Below the pieces are notes generated by a model, which saw only the letters and a program-made list of their open reading frames with translations, was not told where the DNA came from and searched no databases. The position numbers were made by a program, and so were the translations under genes. From positions 1-35,698 of IMG/VR virus record IMGVR_UViG_3300032241_002495: 35,698 nucleotides of DNA; one strand, written 5' to 3'. Positions within the stretch are counted from its first letter, which is position 1, and each line of letters opens with the position of its first letter. Below, one piece after another: positions 7,457-15,766 of this stretch. Origin of the DNA: a virus.

Positions 7457-9714
7457 GATTCACAGAGCTCTGTATCTTCTTCACCTTTAGCCAATTCTTC
7501 AATCTTTACTTCACCTGCACCATCATTTGTATTATTATAATAAAGAGTTTTGATGCCATACTTATAACACATTAGAATATGTTTTAGCATTTCAGATAGA
7601 GGAATTTTTTCTTCTGGATAAAACCTTGGATTATAGGAAGTATTAGTAGAAATAGATTGATCAATCCATTTTTGCAAAACTGCCATAATCTTTAAATATC
7701 CTTCTGGTGATCTTTGGTCCCATAGCAATTCATATTTATTCTTATAACGACGAACTTCTGGAACAACTTGCTTTAGTACACCATCTTTTGATGTTTTAAC
7801 AGACACTAAAGCTCTTGGAGGTTCTACACCATTTGTTGAATTGCTTACTTGAGCTGAAGTCTCAGCAGGCATTAGAGCCATTAGAGTAGAATTACGAATA
7901 CCATAAATCTTAGCTTCATTACGAAGTGTTTCCCAATCCATTGATGGAATGCGAGAAGTTAGTTCATTTACTTCTTTTTTATAAGTATCCACAGGCATTT
8001 GACCATAGCCATACTTAGTTTCATTCCACTTTGTACAAGCACCCTCTTCCTTAGCTAGATCAATAGAAGCTTTGATTAGATAATAGGACCAAGCCTCAGA
8101 ATATTCATCAATTAGATCTAGATTGGGATTAGTATAGGTCATATCGTTCTTAGCCATCCAATATGCTAGATTGATAATACCAATACCTAAAGGGCGACGA
8201 TTCATTGTCGATAGTTGTGCGGCTAGAACAGGATAGCTTTGATAGTCAAGTAGAGCATCTAAAGCGCGAACTGCTAGAGTACATGGCTTTTCAAAATCAG
8301 ATGGCTTTCTAATCTTGCCCCAGTTAATTGCAGATAGAGTACAAAGAGAGATTTCACCATCAGCATCAAATAAATCATTTAATGGCTTTGTTGGAAGGGT
8401 AATTTCTGCGCAAAGATTTGATTGGCGAATTGGTGCGACTTCAGATAAAAATGCGCCATGTTCATTCACGTGATCGACATTCATTAGATAGATACGACCA
8501 GTGTCTTTTCTTTCTTGAACAAATATAGAGAATAAATCGATAGCCTTTATGGTCTTCTTTTTGATCTTAGTATTCTTTTCTGCTTTTTCATAAAGTTCAC
8601 CGAAACGATCAGTATCTTTAAAGAAAGCATCATATACTTCTGGAACATCATGTGGACTGAATAAAGTAATATTTCCGCCAGAGATTAGACGTTCATACAT
8701 TACCTTATTAAACTGTACGCCATAATCTAAATGACGAATACGGTTATCTTCAGTTCCCTTATTATTCTTTAGAACTAAAAGATCTTCTACTTCATAGTGC
8801 CAAATTGGATAATATAGAGTAGCTGCACCACCACGAACACCACCTTGTGAACACGACTTTACCGCAGATTGGAAATACTTATAGAATGGAATAACACCAG
8901 TATGTGATGCATCACCGTGGCGAATTGGTGATCCTAATGCTCTAATTCTACCACCACCAATACCAATCCCGGCTTTTTGTGATACGTATTTTACTATAGC
9001 AGAAGCTGTTGCGTTGATGGAATCCAACGAATCGTCTGTTTCGATAAGAACACAAGAACTAAATTGGCGTTGAGGCGTACGTACTCCTGCCATAATTGGA
9101 GTAGGTAGAGAAATGTCAAAAGTAGAGATTGCATCATAGAAGTCTTTTACCCATTTTTGTCTGTCTTTAGTGTAATTGCCAAAGAGTGTCATAGAAATAT
9201 ACATAAATGACATCTGAGGAGTTTCGTAAAACTTTCCAGTGACTCTGTTCTTTACAAGATACTTACCACGAAGTTGCTCCATTGCAGCATAAGTAAGTAG
9301 TTCATCACGTTCATGATCAATATACTTATTTAAATCATTCCATTCTTCTGGAGAATACTTTGTAAGCAATTCTGCGTCGTAATAACCGGCTTCAACAATT
9401 TTATTATAATGATTAAGAATATGTTCTGGATCAAACTTACCATATACTTCTTTACGAAGATTATAGTTGATAAGTCGTCCAGCTACATATTGATAATTTG
9501 GAAATTCTTCAGAGATAAGATCTGAAGAAGCCTTGATTAGAGTTTCTTGAATATCAATAGACTTAATATTATTGTAGAACTGAATTTGAGACTTAATTTC
9601 AATTTCTGATACTGATACGCCAGATAATCCTTCACAAGCTTGTTCTACTACTTTATGGAACTTGTTAAGATCGAGCGGTTCTTTTTGCCCATTTCTCTTT
9701 ATTACATTAATCAT
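7444..9714 (-). CDS. nrdA: Ribonucleoside-diphosphate reductase, class Ia alpha subunit
   Basis: A 756-residue catalytic subunit. An N-terminal ATP-cone (VIKRNGQKEPLDLNKFHKVV) provides allosteric activity control. Catalytic residues are recognisable: the first redox Cys in QFSSCVLIETDDSLDS, the N-x-C-x-E active-site triad in RQSNLCAEITLP, the partner Cys in GEISLCTLSAIN, and the paired tyrosines of the radical path in KTLYYNNTND. The protein ends in CESCKI, the C-x2-C tail that is re-reduced by glutaredoxin or thioredoxin. The length equals E. coli NrdA, so the gene is complete. The start overlaps the thyX stop by one base (TAATG). Confidence 0.97.
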   Translation of the reverse strand: MINVIKRNGQKEPLDLNKFHKVVEQACEGLSGVSVSEIEIKSQIQFYNNIKSIDIQETLIKASSDLISEEFPNYQYVAGRLINYNLRKEVYGKFDPEHILNHYNKIVEAGYYDAELLTKYSPEEWNDLNKYIDHERDELLTYAAMEQLRGKYLVKNRVTGKFYETPQMSFMYISMTLFGNYTKDRQKWVKDFYDAISTFDISLPTPIMAGVRTPQRQFSSCVLIETDDSLDSINATASAIVKYVSQKAGIGIGGGRIRALGSPIRHGDASHTGVIPFYKYFQSAVKSCSQGGVRGGAATLYYPIWHYEVEDLLVLKNNKGTEDNRIRHLDYGVQFNKVMYERLISGGNITLFSPHDVPEVYDAFFKDTDRFGELYEKAEKNTKIKKKTIKAIDLFSIFVQERKDTGRIYLMNVDHVNEHGAFLSEVAPIRQSNLCAEITLPTKPLNDLFDADGEISLCTLSAINWGKIRKPSDFEKPCTLAVRALDALLDYQSYPVLAAQLSTMNRRPLGIGIINLAYWMAKNDMTYTNPNLDLIDEYSEAWSYYLIKASIDLAKEEGACTKWNETKYGYGQMPVDTYKKEVNELTSRIPSMDWETLRNEAKIYGIRNSTLMALMPAETSAQVSNSTNGVEPPRALVSVKTSKDGVLKQVVPEVRRYKNKYELLWDQRSPEGYLKIMAVLQKWIDQSISTNTSYNPRFYPEEKIPLSEMLKHILMCYKYGIKTLYYNNTNDGAGEVKIEELAKGEEDTELCESCKI

Positions 9715-10385
9715 TAGTTATCCTTAGAAAAATAATCTGCAAGTGTAGGGAAACTATTTAATACTACATTTTTACACTGTTCTGCTACTTCTCTGTGTTC
9801 TTTTTGAGTTGCTTTATCTGTACGAATTTCAATAAAATGAATCCATGATCTTAGAGTTCCGGCCATGTATAATGTAGAACCGGTTAAACCTTCTGGTAGA
9901 ACAGATCTAGCCTGTTCTTTAGCAATACCTTTACTTAATGCCCAATCATATGTGTCTTTAATTTCATTTAATAGTCTTACTTGACGCATACGAAAATCTT
10001 CATTTAATCGTCTTTGAGCTTCATCTTTATTATTAATATCGATTGAATTTTGTCGATTCTTTTGATCTTGAAGACGAGCTTCTCTAAATTCAAAATTATC
10101 TGCTACAGCATAACGCTGAGAGAATTCCTGAAATGAGAAAGATCGGTGACGCAAAATCTGTCTAACAATATCTCTTGTAGTTTTGATTTCCATCGTTAAT
10201 GATACCATTTCAAATGGCGACCAATGCGAATTATGAATTAGATAATTTACCAAACGTGGAGCAGTTTCAGTATTCATCTGATTAGATGGATTTGAAACTC
10301 TAGCAGCATAAGCTACTAAGTCATTTGCATCTTTAACTCCTTCAATAATTGGCTGTGTAATACCGATCAATCTCACTTCAGGCAT
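9714..10385 (-). CDS. thyX: FAD-dependent thymidylate synthase
   Basis: A 223-residue ThyX. The signature R-H-R-x3-S/x-x-Q-x2-S-x-R-Y is present at residues 79-92 (RHRSFSFQEFSQRY), and a second conserved block lies near 160-190 (ARSVLPEGL, SWIHFIEIR). ThyX makes dTMP from dUMP using methylene-tetrahydrofolate, FAD and NADPH, and replaces the unrelated ThyA of T4. The insert at about 103-125 is charged and likely a surface loop. The gene has a good AAGGAG ribosome site, lies 11 bases after the secreted nuclease gene and overlaps nrdA, so dNTP synthesis genes are co-expressed. Confidence 0.97.
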   Translation of the reverse strand: MPEVRLIGITQPIIEGVKDANDLVAYAARVSNPSNQMNTETAPRLVNYLIHNSHWSPFEMVSLTMEIKTTRDIVRQILRHRSFSFQEFSQRYAVADNFEFREARLQDQKNRQNSIDINNKDEAQRRLNEDFRMRQVRLLNEIKDTYDWALSKGIAKEQARSVLPEGLTGSTLYMAGTLRSWIHFIEIRTDKATQKEHREVAEQCKNVVLNSFPTLADYFSKDN

Positions 10386-10396
10386 AATATAACTCC

Positions 10397-11224
10397 TTAG
10401 TCGTGCTTACAAACTGCTTTTTTATTTGCGGCTACTGCCTTAAAGTCTACTGGCCATAAAGCTGGCTTTGCAGTCTTTGAAGCTTGAGCTGGAATTGGGA
10501 AAGTAGCATTAGTAGCCTTTTCAATATCTGCGACAGTTGATTCGACTACTGTTAGATCATTTCCTTGATTTTCCTTATGTGGGAATAAGAAAGCAAGTAC
10601 TTCATTTGTATTTTCATCAATAACAATCTTATAGAATGCAGTTGGAACATCGACCTTATCGGCTCCAATCTTCTTATCTGTATCTACATTATAGATTGAA
10701 CCAGCATAGATCAATAGAGTATGCTGACGAGAGAAAGTCCAAGCGCCAGTTGATGTTTCTAAAAGCTTCCAGATACCACGATTTAGACCTGGAAGTTGTG
10801 GAGCCATATTTGACATTAGGAAACTTTCATATTCCACTTGTTGATCATATGATTGATGTGCATCATTTGCAATATGACCTTGATCATATCCATTACCGGC
10901 ATAATCCTTGGGATCTGATCTCTTAGCAGCTGGAAGTGATTGATCAGCCGCAAAAGCATTTGAACGTGGAACACAACCATTTACTGTTTGTGGAGTGATA
11001 GTCCAAGCAGTCCAAACTGGAACCTTAGCTTGGTTATCATGTAGTGTAATATAACCTTGACGGCAAAGTAGAGTTGCATCTGGCTTTGTTACTGCAATCT
11101 TTCCATACTTTTCATATGCTGCACATGAAGCTTCTGGAAATGGAGCTCGTTGAGTCCATGCGTGTGCTGTTCCTGTTGATAGTAAACATAGAGCAGCTAC
11201 TGTTGATAGAATATATTTAATCAT
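10397..11224 (-). CDS. Secreted DNA/RNA non-specific endonuclease (NUC1/EndoG type)
   Basis: A 275-residue nuclease of the beta-beta-alpha metal family. The catalytic motif, usually DRGH, is here DQGHIAND with H117; the metal-binding Asn is likely N148 in LNRGIW, and SNMAPQ (138-143) is typical. Residues 1-22 form a clear signal peptide (MIKYILSTVAALCLLSTGTA, cleavage after AHA), so the enzyme should act in the periplasm or outside the cell; four Cys could form disulfides. The ATG at 11224 overlaps the primase stop (TAATG), which fixes the start and leaves the signal peptide at the N-terminus. It is unusual to find an exported nuclease inside an early primase/dNTP operon. Confidence 0.88.
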   Translation of the reverse strand: MIKYILSTVAALCLLSTGTAHAWTQRAPFPEASCAAYEKYGKIAVTKPDATLLCRQGYITLHDNQAKVPVWTAWTITPQTVNGCVPRSNAFAADQSLPAAKRSDPKDYAGNGYDQGHIANDAHQSYDQQVEYESFLMSNMAPQLPGLNRGIWKLLETSTGAWTFSRQHTLLIYAGSIYNVDTDKKIGADKVDVPTAFYKIVIDENTNEVLAFLFPHKENQGNDLTVVESTVADIEKATNATFPIPAQASKTAKPALWPVDFKAVAANKKAVCKHD

Positions 11225-12225
11225 TAGTTTCTCTTCCATTCATTAAATTTGACAAGGGCAATCATTCCAGAATATGTATTAGATTTGATGATCTTTAATA
11301 CTTCATCTGTAGTTAGACCAGACATGATCATATCATTGATATCTTTACATTTCATATCTTGTGGCCAAATACAAGCAGAATAACCATTAGCAAGAACTTT
11401 ATTAATTCTTTTAACAATATCTGGATTTCTTGGTTCGTTGTCATATACGAAAATTGCATTTTCATTTACGACATCTATATTTATATCCGCTCCGCCCATT
11501 GCAATGGCATTGGGAAGAAACATAGAATCAATTGGGCCTTCTGTAATATAATATGGAATATTACGATTACATGAATCTAAACCAAAAGCTTTTACTTCTT
11601 TATCTTCTAACATGATGGTGATATAACGGATTTTATCATTTGGATCAAAGCTTCTGCCTTGATAACCAAATAGATTACCATCTGCATCTAGGAAAGGAAT
11701 TATAAGTCTAGGAGAATCTTTATCTTCCTTAAGCTTTCCAGGAATCATAGTATTAGTCCATTTTGCAAACTTTGGACAATAAAATAATCTATGGTGCTGA
11801 TTAGTAGGAATTTTTCTAGATTGTACGTATAACTTTGCTGGATGATCTGGTTTAAGTTGTGAAATTTTCTTTAACTTAAGCAAAGGAGAACCCAAGCGCA
11901 AATGCTTTGGATGCTCATATGTTGGTTCTATAATCTTTTGTTCTTTATCTAGGAAAGATTCGACGCAATAATCTTTATAGAGCATTGGATCTAGATCGCG
12001 GAGAAACGATGCAATATTTCTTGCAGCACCGCAATTAAAACACTGAAATAAAATTGATTGTTGCTTTTGATAGAAATTACCGCGAGCTTTGATTTTGCTC
12101 TTTTGACTATCGCCGCAAATAGGACAACGAAATGTTGCTGAATATGGATTATACTTTTTAATCTTAAATCTCTCGAGCCGAGGAGAGATTAGATTAGCGT
12201 ATTTAATATCAATATAACTACTCAT
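11224..12225 (-). CDS. 61: DNA primase (T4 gp61-like, zinc finger plus TOPRIM)
   Basis: A 333-residue primase. The N-terminal zinc finger has C34-x2-C37 (CPICGDS) and C62-x2-C65 (CFNCGAA). A TOPRIM-type catalytic core follows: YYITEGPIDSMF with E229, and VYDNEPRN with D262 and E264 as metal ligands. It would make RNA primers for lagging-strand synthesis together with the gp41 helicase encoded at 27562-28938. It is the first gene after a perfectly spaced early promoter, with a GGTGG ribosome site, and heads the long nucleotide metabolism unit. Confidence 0.92.
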   Translation of the reverse strand: MSSYIDIKYANLISPRLERFKIKKYNPYSATFRCPICGDSQKSKIKARGNFYQKQQSILFQCFNCGAARNIASFLRDLDPMLYKDYCVESFLDKEQKIIEPTYEHPKHLRLGSPLLKLKKISQLKPDHPAKLYVQSRKIPTNQHHRLFYCPKFAKWTNTMIPGKLKEDKDSPRLIIPFLDADGNLFGYQGRSFDPNDKIRYITIMLEDKEVKAFGLDSCNRNIPYYITEGPIDSMFLPNAIAMGGADINIDVVNENAIFVYDNEPRNPDIVKRINKVLANGYSACIWPQDMKCKDINDMIMSGLTTDEVLKIIKSNTYSGMIALVKFNEWKRN

Positions 12226-12250
12226 GAGTCCACCATAACAACTTTTAGTT

Positions 12251-12279
12251 ATTATACAATGGTCTCTATTTTTTGTAAA
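12251..12279 (-). promoter_or_regulatory. Strong sigma70-like early promoter of the primase-nrd unit
   Basis: On the minus strand TTTACA and a perfect TATAAT are separated by 17 bases. The promoter lies four bases after the stop of the upstream membrane-protein gene and 26 bases before the primase start, marking the border between late lysis genes and the early unit. Confidence 0.85.
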
Positions 12280-12282
12280 CAG

Positions 12283-12663
12283 TTAAGTGTGAATAAAAAA
12301 CCTTATTATTAGCACCGCTAAATTTATAATGACTCCCAATACAACTGAAGCACCCAGCATAGTCCACATCCACTTTTCTAAACCAGTAATGCGTTCACTC
12401 ATTTTTGTATGTTGATTTGAAGATTCAGTTCTCAAAGCTCTTATTTCTTGAATCAAATCTGTATATATTTTGTCATGATAACCAAGTTTAGTTTCATGAA
12501 CAGCTAAAAGCTTTGAGATTCCATTTGAAAATTCAGTAAGTTTTTCAATAGTAGTATCTAACTTATCAACTAAAGCAGCAATTTTCAGCATATCTTGTTG
12601 GAGATACGTGATATCATCTGTAAGTTTTTGAACATTGTTACGCTGTAATTGAGATTGAGCCAT
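12283..12663 (-). CDS. Coiled-coil membrane protein, XhlA/holin-associated type
   Basis: A 126-residue protein made of a long coiled coil (about 10-95; LTDDITYLQQDMLKIAALVD) and a single C-terminal membrane helix (about 99-123; MLGASVVLGVIINLAVLIIR). This layout is that of XhlA-like proteins, which cooperate with holins in lysis. It follows the Rz-like i-spanin gene and is coupled to it by a TAATG overlap, strengthening a lysis role. A tail or injection role remains possible. No enzymatic motif. Confidence 0.65.
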   Translation of the reverse strand: MAQSQLQRNNVQKLTDDITYLQQDMLKIAALVDKLDTTIEKLTEFSNGISKLLAVHETKLGYHDKIYTDLIQEIRALRTESSNQHTKMSERITGLEKWMWTMLGASVVLGVIINLAVLIIRFFIHT

Positions 12664-13202
12664 TAGAAAATACCAAATCTCTTTTTGCTAGTAGTTTCTT
12701 TCTTAGCATTAGATTCATCGACTGCTTTCTTATTGTCGATAACCCATTGTTCTAATCCTTTTAGTTGCTCGGAGTTTTCGTGGCAGATTGAGTAGTTGCC
12801 GAGGATTGTGAGGAGGGCTTCATTGTCTTTAATGCCTGAGGGGGACGCGTCAGAACTTCTGGTGGCGTCGGCATCACCGCTTGTGGCACTAATGTCGTGT
12901 GTGTACACCCAACCATTAGAAAGGATAGACTGAGAAGGTACATTGTTTTTCGCAGCATCAACATAAACTTTTTCCTTTTCATGAATAGTATTAACACGGT
13001 CTACATATTGCGTTACAACTTTATTTGAAATCTTTGCATTCATATCTTCTAGTTCATGAATTTGCCTTTCAGAATCAGCTTTAAGATTTGCAATTGCAAT
13101 CTTACCGGCTTCAGATCCTTTCATATATCCAAATCCAACTGCTCCACCTAGAAGCATGACTATCATTATTATCTTATATGGAAGTGGAATAAGACTAAAC
13201 AT
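12663..13202 (-). CDS. Rz: i-spanin (Rz-like inner-membrane lysis protein)
   Basis: A 179-residue protein with an N-terminal membrane anchor (about 10-27; IIMIVMLLGGAVGFGY), a periplasmic helical stretch, and a C-terminal half with the pattern GWVYTHDISA...PSGIKDNEALLTIL...CHENSEQLKGLEQWV that I recognise from phage Rz-like proteins. i-Spanins join an outer-membrane lipoprotein (o-spanin) to fuse the two membranes at lysis. A matching o-spanin frame is embedded in this gene at 12761-12964, which strongly supports the call. The ATG has an AAGGA ribosome site 10 bases upstream. Confidence 0.85.
   Translation of the reverse strand: MFSLIPLPYKIIMIVMLLGGAVGFGYMKGSEAGKIAIANLKADSERQIHELEDMNAKISNKVVTQYVDRVNTIHEKEKVYVDAAKNNVPSQSILSNGWVYTHDISATSGDADATRSSDASPSGIKDNEALLTILGNYSICHENSEQLKGLEQWVIDNKKAVDESNAKKETTSKKRFGIF
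12761..12964 (-). CDS. Rz1: o-spanin lipoprotein (Rz1-like) embedded in the i-spanin gene
   Basis: A 67-residue frame lying wholly inside the Rz-like gene in another frame. It begins MLMLRKTMYLLSLSFLMVGC, a lipoprotein signal with the lipobox ending at C20, followed by a proline-rich part (MPTPPEVLTRPPQALKTMKP) as in lambda Rz1. ATG 12964 is chosen because AGGA lies eight bases upstream; an earlier ATG at 12982 is also possible. The mature lipoprotein would sit in the outer membrane and bind the i-spanin. Nested Rz/Rz1 genes are known in lambda-like and T7-like phages. Confidence 0.85.
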   Translation of the reverse strand: MLMLRKTMYLLSLSFLMVGCTHTTLVPQAVMPTPPEVLTRPPQALKTMKPSSQSSATTQSATKTPSN

Positions 13203-13383
13203 TTGGTGGCTTCCTTACTACCATAGCCATTACTGGTGTAGTCTTCTTTTTACGAAATACTGGAACTATCTTTTGAGGATTATCTCCAGCTCCTGCTACA
13301 CCACCAGTTCCTGTTGCTGGAGCTGCACCCGATCCGGCACCACCGCCTCCACCTTCTTCAGTAAATTCTATATAACTTTTCAT
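13195..13383 (-). CDS. Small Gly/Ala-rich protein with capsid-targeting-like N-terminus (62 aa)
   Basis: The product starts MKSYIEFTEE, which resembles the T4 capsid targeting sequence MKTYQEFIAE at M-K-x-Y-x-E-F-x-x-E. It continues as a Gly/Ala-rich linker (GGGGGAGSGAAPATGTGGVA) and a basic tail (FRKKKTTPVMAMVVRKPPNV). Start at 13383 is fixed by a TAATG overlap with the previous gene. It overlaps the i-spanin start by eight bases. It is probably a small internal head protein; this is inference from the N-terminus and basic composition. Confidence 0.6.
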   Translation of the reverse strand: MKSYIEFTEEGGGGGAGSGAAPATGTGGVAGAGDNPQKIVPVFRKKKTTPVMAMVVRKPPNV

Positions 13384-13805
13384 TAGCAATGCCACCTTTT
13401 TAGAGACATGGCCTTACGTGTAGGCCTACCTTTTTCATCCTTCATCGGACCTTTCATACCCGACATACGGGCACAGAAAGATTTACGACGCTTCCAGGCT
13501 TTACCGCCTTTTTTTAGTTTACTTGGCTTAGCTGTAACTGCTGTTTTTAATTTACTGCCAGGATTTTGACTACGAAAATGCGCCGCACCTTTTGCGGTCA
13601 GCCCAGCACCAGATTCTGTTGAGCGAAAATAACCTTTTGAATCTGCTCCACGCTCATCTAATTGCTCTACTTCTTCTTTAGTAGGAACGCAATTTGGTAC
13701 TTCTCTACCATTTTTTTTCTTTTTGCCAACCATTTCATAGCCCTTCCAACATGGATCAGGGCCTTTCATTTTGGCTTCATGAACAAATTTAGAAAAACTT
13801 TTCAT
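13383..13805 (-). CDS. Conserved basic Cys-containing phage protein, possible internal head protein
   Basis: A 140-residue very basic protein. It begins MKSFSKFVHEAKMKG, again like the T4 capsid targeting sequence, then PDPCWKGYEMVGKKKKNGRE with PNCVP. The C-terminal block KSFCARMSGMKGPMKDEKG followed by RPTRKAMSLKRWHC is shared by many phage proteins of unknown function. Five Cys suggest a metal site or disulfides. Its position in the late region and high Lys/Arg content fit a DNA-associated packaged protein. Junctions on both sides are TAATG overlaps. Confidence 0.7.
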   Translation of the reverse strand: MKSFSKFVHEAKMKGPDPCWKGYEMVGKKKKNGREVPNCVPTKEEVEQLDERGADSKGYFRSTESGAGLTAKGAAHFRSQNPGSKLKTAVTAKPSKLKKGGKAWKRRKSFCARMSGMKGPMKDEKGRPTRKAMSLKRWHC

Positions 13806-14197
13806 TATAGATTCTTTAGAGCCTCTTCTATAAATGCATCAGAAATAATTTCTTTATTATTTATTTCGTATGGTATAAATCCAATATTACTTACTTTATC
13901 TGGCATATGCCCTAGAAACTCAAGAAACGGCTTTAGATATGAATCTAAATTTTTAAGCTTAAAGAACAATATTCTACTAGCATGAACTGGACCAAATACA
14001 TTACAAAGAACTACTATATGGTTTAATATAAGTCGTTCTTTTAAATCACCTGTTTCAATATATTTATTTAAAAGACGCTTAATATATTTTATACGACTTA
14101 AATCATCATAAAATTCTTGCGTATCAAAGCATTGTGGGTTGTCATAATACTTTGCACAATATAATAAAAAGTTAGTCTCATCTAATTTTTCAAGCAT
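13805..14197 (-). CDS. Conserved T4-like phage protein of unknown function
   Basis: A 130-residue mainly helical protein: TNFLLYCAKYYDNPQCFDTQ, then FYDDLSRIKYIKRLLNKYIE and ERLILNHIVVLCNVFG. I recognise this arrangement from T4-like marine phage genomes, where it is conserved but without assigned function. No membrane segment, no catalytic motif. Coupled by TAATG to both neighbours within the late structural stretch, so a virion or assembly role is likely. Confidence 0.7.
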   Translation of the reverse strand: MLEKLDETNFLLYCAKYYDNPQCFDTQEFYDDLSRIKYIKRLLNKYIETGDLKERLILNHIVVLCNVFGPVHASRILFFKLKNLDSYLKPFLEFLGHMPDKVSNIGFIPYEINNKEIISDAFIEEALKNL

Positions 14198-14451
14198 TAT
14201 ACCAATCTAATATGTATTAATCCACTAGTATCATAGTAGAGAGATTTTAAAGCAACATTTGCTGCTGCAGCACTTGCATCATTAGAATATGGTCCAGAAA
14301 GAGAACTACCAATACCTAACATTACAGTTGATAATGTTGCAGTATTGGTAGTCGGAGAACTATTTGGACTGCGAACTACCACAAACAAATCTGTATTTGC
14401 CATACTAGATGTTTGTGGTAGTTCAGAAGTTTTAATATCAGTGTTAGCCAT
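14197..14451 (-). CDS. Small putative virion protein (84 aa)
   Basis: Begins MANTDIKTSELPQTSSMANT and continues DLFVVVRS; the pattern K-x-S-E-L-P then D-L-x-V-V is common at the N-termini of phage tail and decoration proteins. The rest is Ser/Ala-rich with a beta C-terminus (LIHIRLV). The Shine-Dalgarno is weak, but the gene is placed 6 bases after the large beta-rich protein and coupled by TAATG to the next one. Confidence 0.6.
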   Translation of the reverse strand: MANTDIKTSELPQTSSMANTDLFVVVRSPNSSPTTNTATLSTVMLGIGSSLSGPYSNDASAAAANVALKSLYYDTSGLIHIRLV

Positions 14452-14457
14452 ACTTAA

Positions 14458-15591
14458 TTATCTTATGTTAGGATATGCAAAAGTATCTGCATTATTTTCA
14501 GAAGCCATATGCACAAAAGCTAGTGTTTCATGTTGAATACGACCAGCACGACCACCAAGAGTATTAACAGTTACCGATCCACCAGTTGATGTTACTAGAT
14601 TAGCTGTAGTAAATGTTGCACCAGTACCAAGAGAAGCACCACCAGTTGAGTTAGCAATTGTAATAACTACTGAGTTGTTTGCTGCTGTATTTGAGAATAA
14701 ACCAACATTAGTAATGGTAAAGGTTAATGAACCGCCGGTAGCATTTGTTGAAACTGAAGCAGTAGCATTTGTAATACCATTAGCAACTGTTACAACGTCT
14801 GTATTATTATATCCAGTAGCTGTACCAGTATAGTTAATTGCTACGCCGCTATTAGCAACATGTTTTTCGCGGTTAAATGCTACTACTACGTTTGTATTAA
14901 CATCAAATAATCCACCAGAAGTGATTGTAGCAGATACTAGATTTGATGTTGCATTAGTTACTAGTGTAAGCACACCCTTAACTGATCCATTTGAAAGTGC
15001 AACAGTTTCGCCATTAGCAAAACTAACTCCGGCAGTGGCAGTAGCACTTGTTACTGGTCCCTCACCTACTTTACGAAGAACCCAACCTTGTTGTATCTTC
15101 CTTGAATAAGTAGTATTTGATACTTCATTAGCTGATACACCAAATACGCCAAAAGCAACACCATTAATAAATGCGCCTGGTGTAGCATTTCCGTATAGTT
15201 CTGCACCAGAAACGCGTTGATCTACTGTAGCAGTAAATCCAGTAACTGTTGTATTACCAGAAGCTGTACCATATGAAGAATTTGTAATTGAGAATGATAA
15301 AACACCGGCTACAGTATTTGAACTGAATGAACCTGGTGTAATTTTACCAACTGACTGAATATAGCCGGTTGCATTTGTACTTAAAGCATAAGCAGCATTT
15401 GAATATGTAGTGGATGTTCCAGCATTTACAACTAGAATATCTGTGTTATTATATCCAGCCCCAGATGGAAATACAACCTTAGATGCTGGTCCGGCGTGAT
15501 TGTAGTTTCTGTCGTAGTTTACTGTACCAGCAAGTACACCCTTAAACTTTGGTGCGTTATTTGCTTGGTCTAAATTACCCCATAGTGGCAT
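14458..15591 (-). CDS. Beta-repeat virion protein (probable decoration or fibre-like protein)
   Basis: A 377-residue Thr/Ser/Asn/Gly-rich protein. The N-terminus MPLWGNLDQANNAPKF and the C-terminus GGRAGRIQHETLAFVHMASE are a pair I associate with structural proteins of T4-like marine phages. The interior contains repeated beta units, for example GYNNTDILVVNAG with LSTNATG and GYNNTDVVTVANG with VSTNATGG, spaced by about 200 residues. No Cys and no catalytic motif. The CAGGAG ribosome site is strong; an AATAAATA sequence upstream may be a weak late promoter. Confidence 0.75.
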   Translation of the reverse strand: MPLWGNLDQANNAPKFKGVLAGTVNYDRNYNHAGPASKVVFPSGAGYNNTDILVVNAGTSTTYSNAAYALSTNATGYIQSVGKITPGSFSSNTVAGVLSFSITNSSYGTASGNTTVTGFTATVDQRVSGAELYGNATPGAFINGVAFGVFGVSANEVSNTTYSRKIQQGWVLRKVGEGPVTSATATAGVSFANGETVALSNGSVKGVLTLVTNATSNLVSATITSGGLFDVNTNVVVAFNREKHVANSGVAINYTGTATGYNNTDVVTVANGITNATASVSTNATGGSLTFTITNVGLFSNTAANNSVVITIANSTGGASLGTGATFTTANLVTSTGGSVTVNTLGGRAGRIQHETLAFVHMASENNADTFAYPNIR

Positions 15592-15612
15592 TGTGATTTC
15601 TCCTGTTTATTT

Positions 15613-15762
15613 TTATTTATTGTTATCAGAGAACTTATGATTCTTAACATTATATACTGGTATTGGTCTGACTCTAACAGAAAATGTTTGTCCAGACTTT
15701 AATTCTTTAGTTGGACGACCACTAGAGTCTAATAATACAATTTCTCTAGCGATCTTATCCAT
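15613..15762 (-). CDS. Small hypothetical protein (49 aa)
   Basis: A short frame starting at ATG 15762, four bases after the previous stop, with GAGAGTAAAG as ribosome site. It begins MDKIAREIVLLDSSGRPTKE and ends in a basic tail (KNHKFSDNNK). The core VLLDSSGRPTKELKSGQTFSVRV reads like a small beta unit. No family recognised. Tight spacing with the flanking late genes supports expression. Confidence 0.6.
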   Translation of the reverse strand: MDKIAREIVLLDSSGRPTKELKSGQTFSVRVRPIPVYNVKNHKFSDNNK

Positions 15763-15766
15763 TACT

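Noticed and set aside
7444-9714. Possible intron or intein in nrdA
   Set aside because: nrd genes are common targets, and a GIY-YIG nuclease is near, but the reading frame is continuous, of normal length, and all motifs are correctly spaced.
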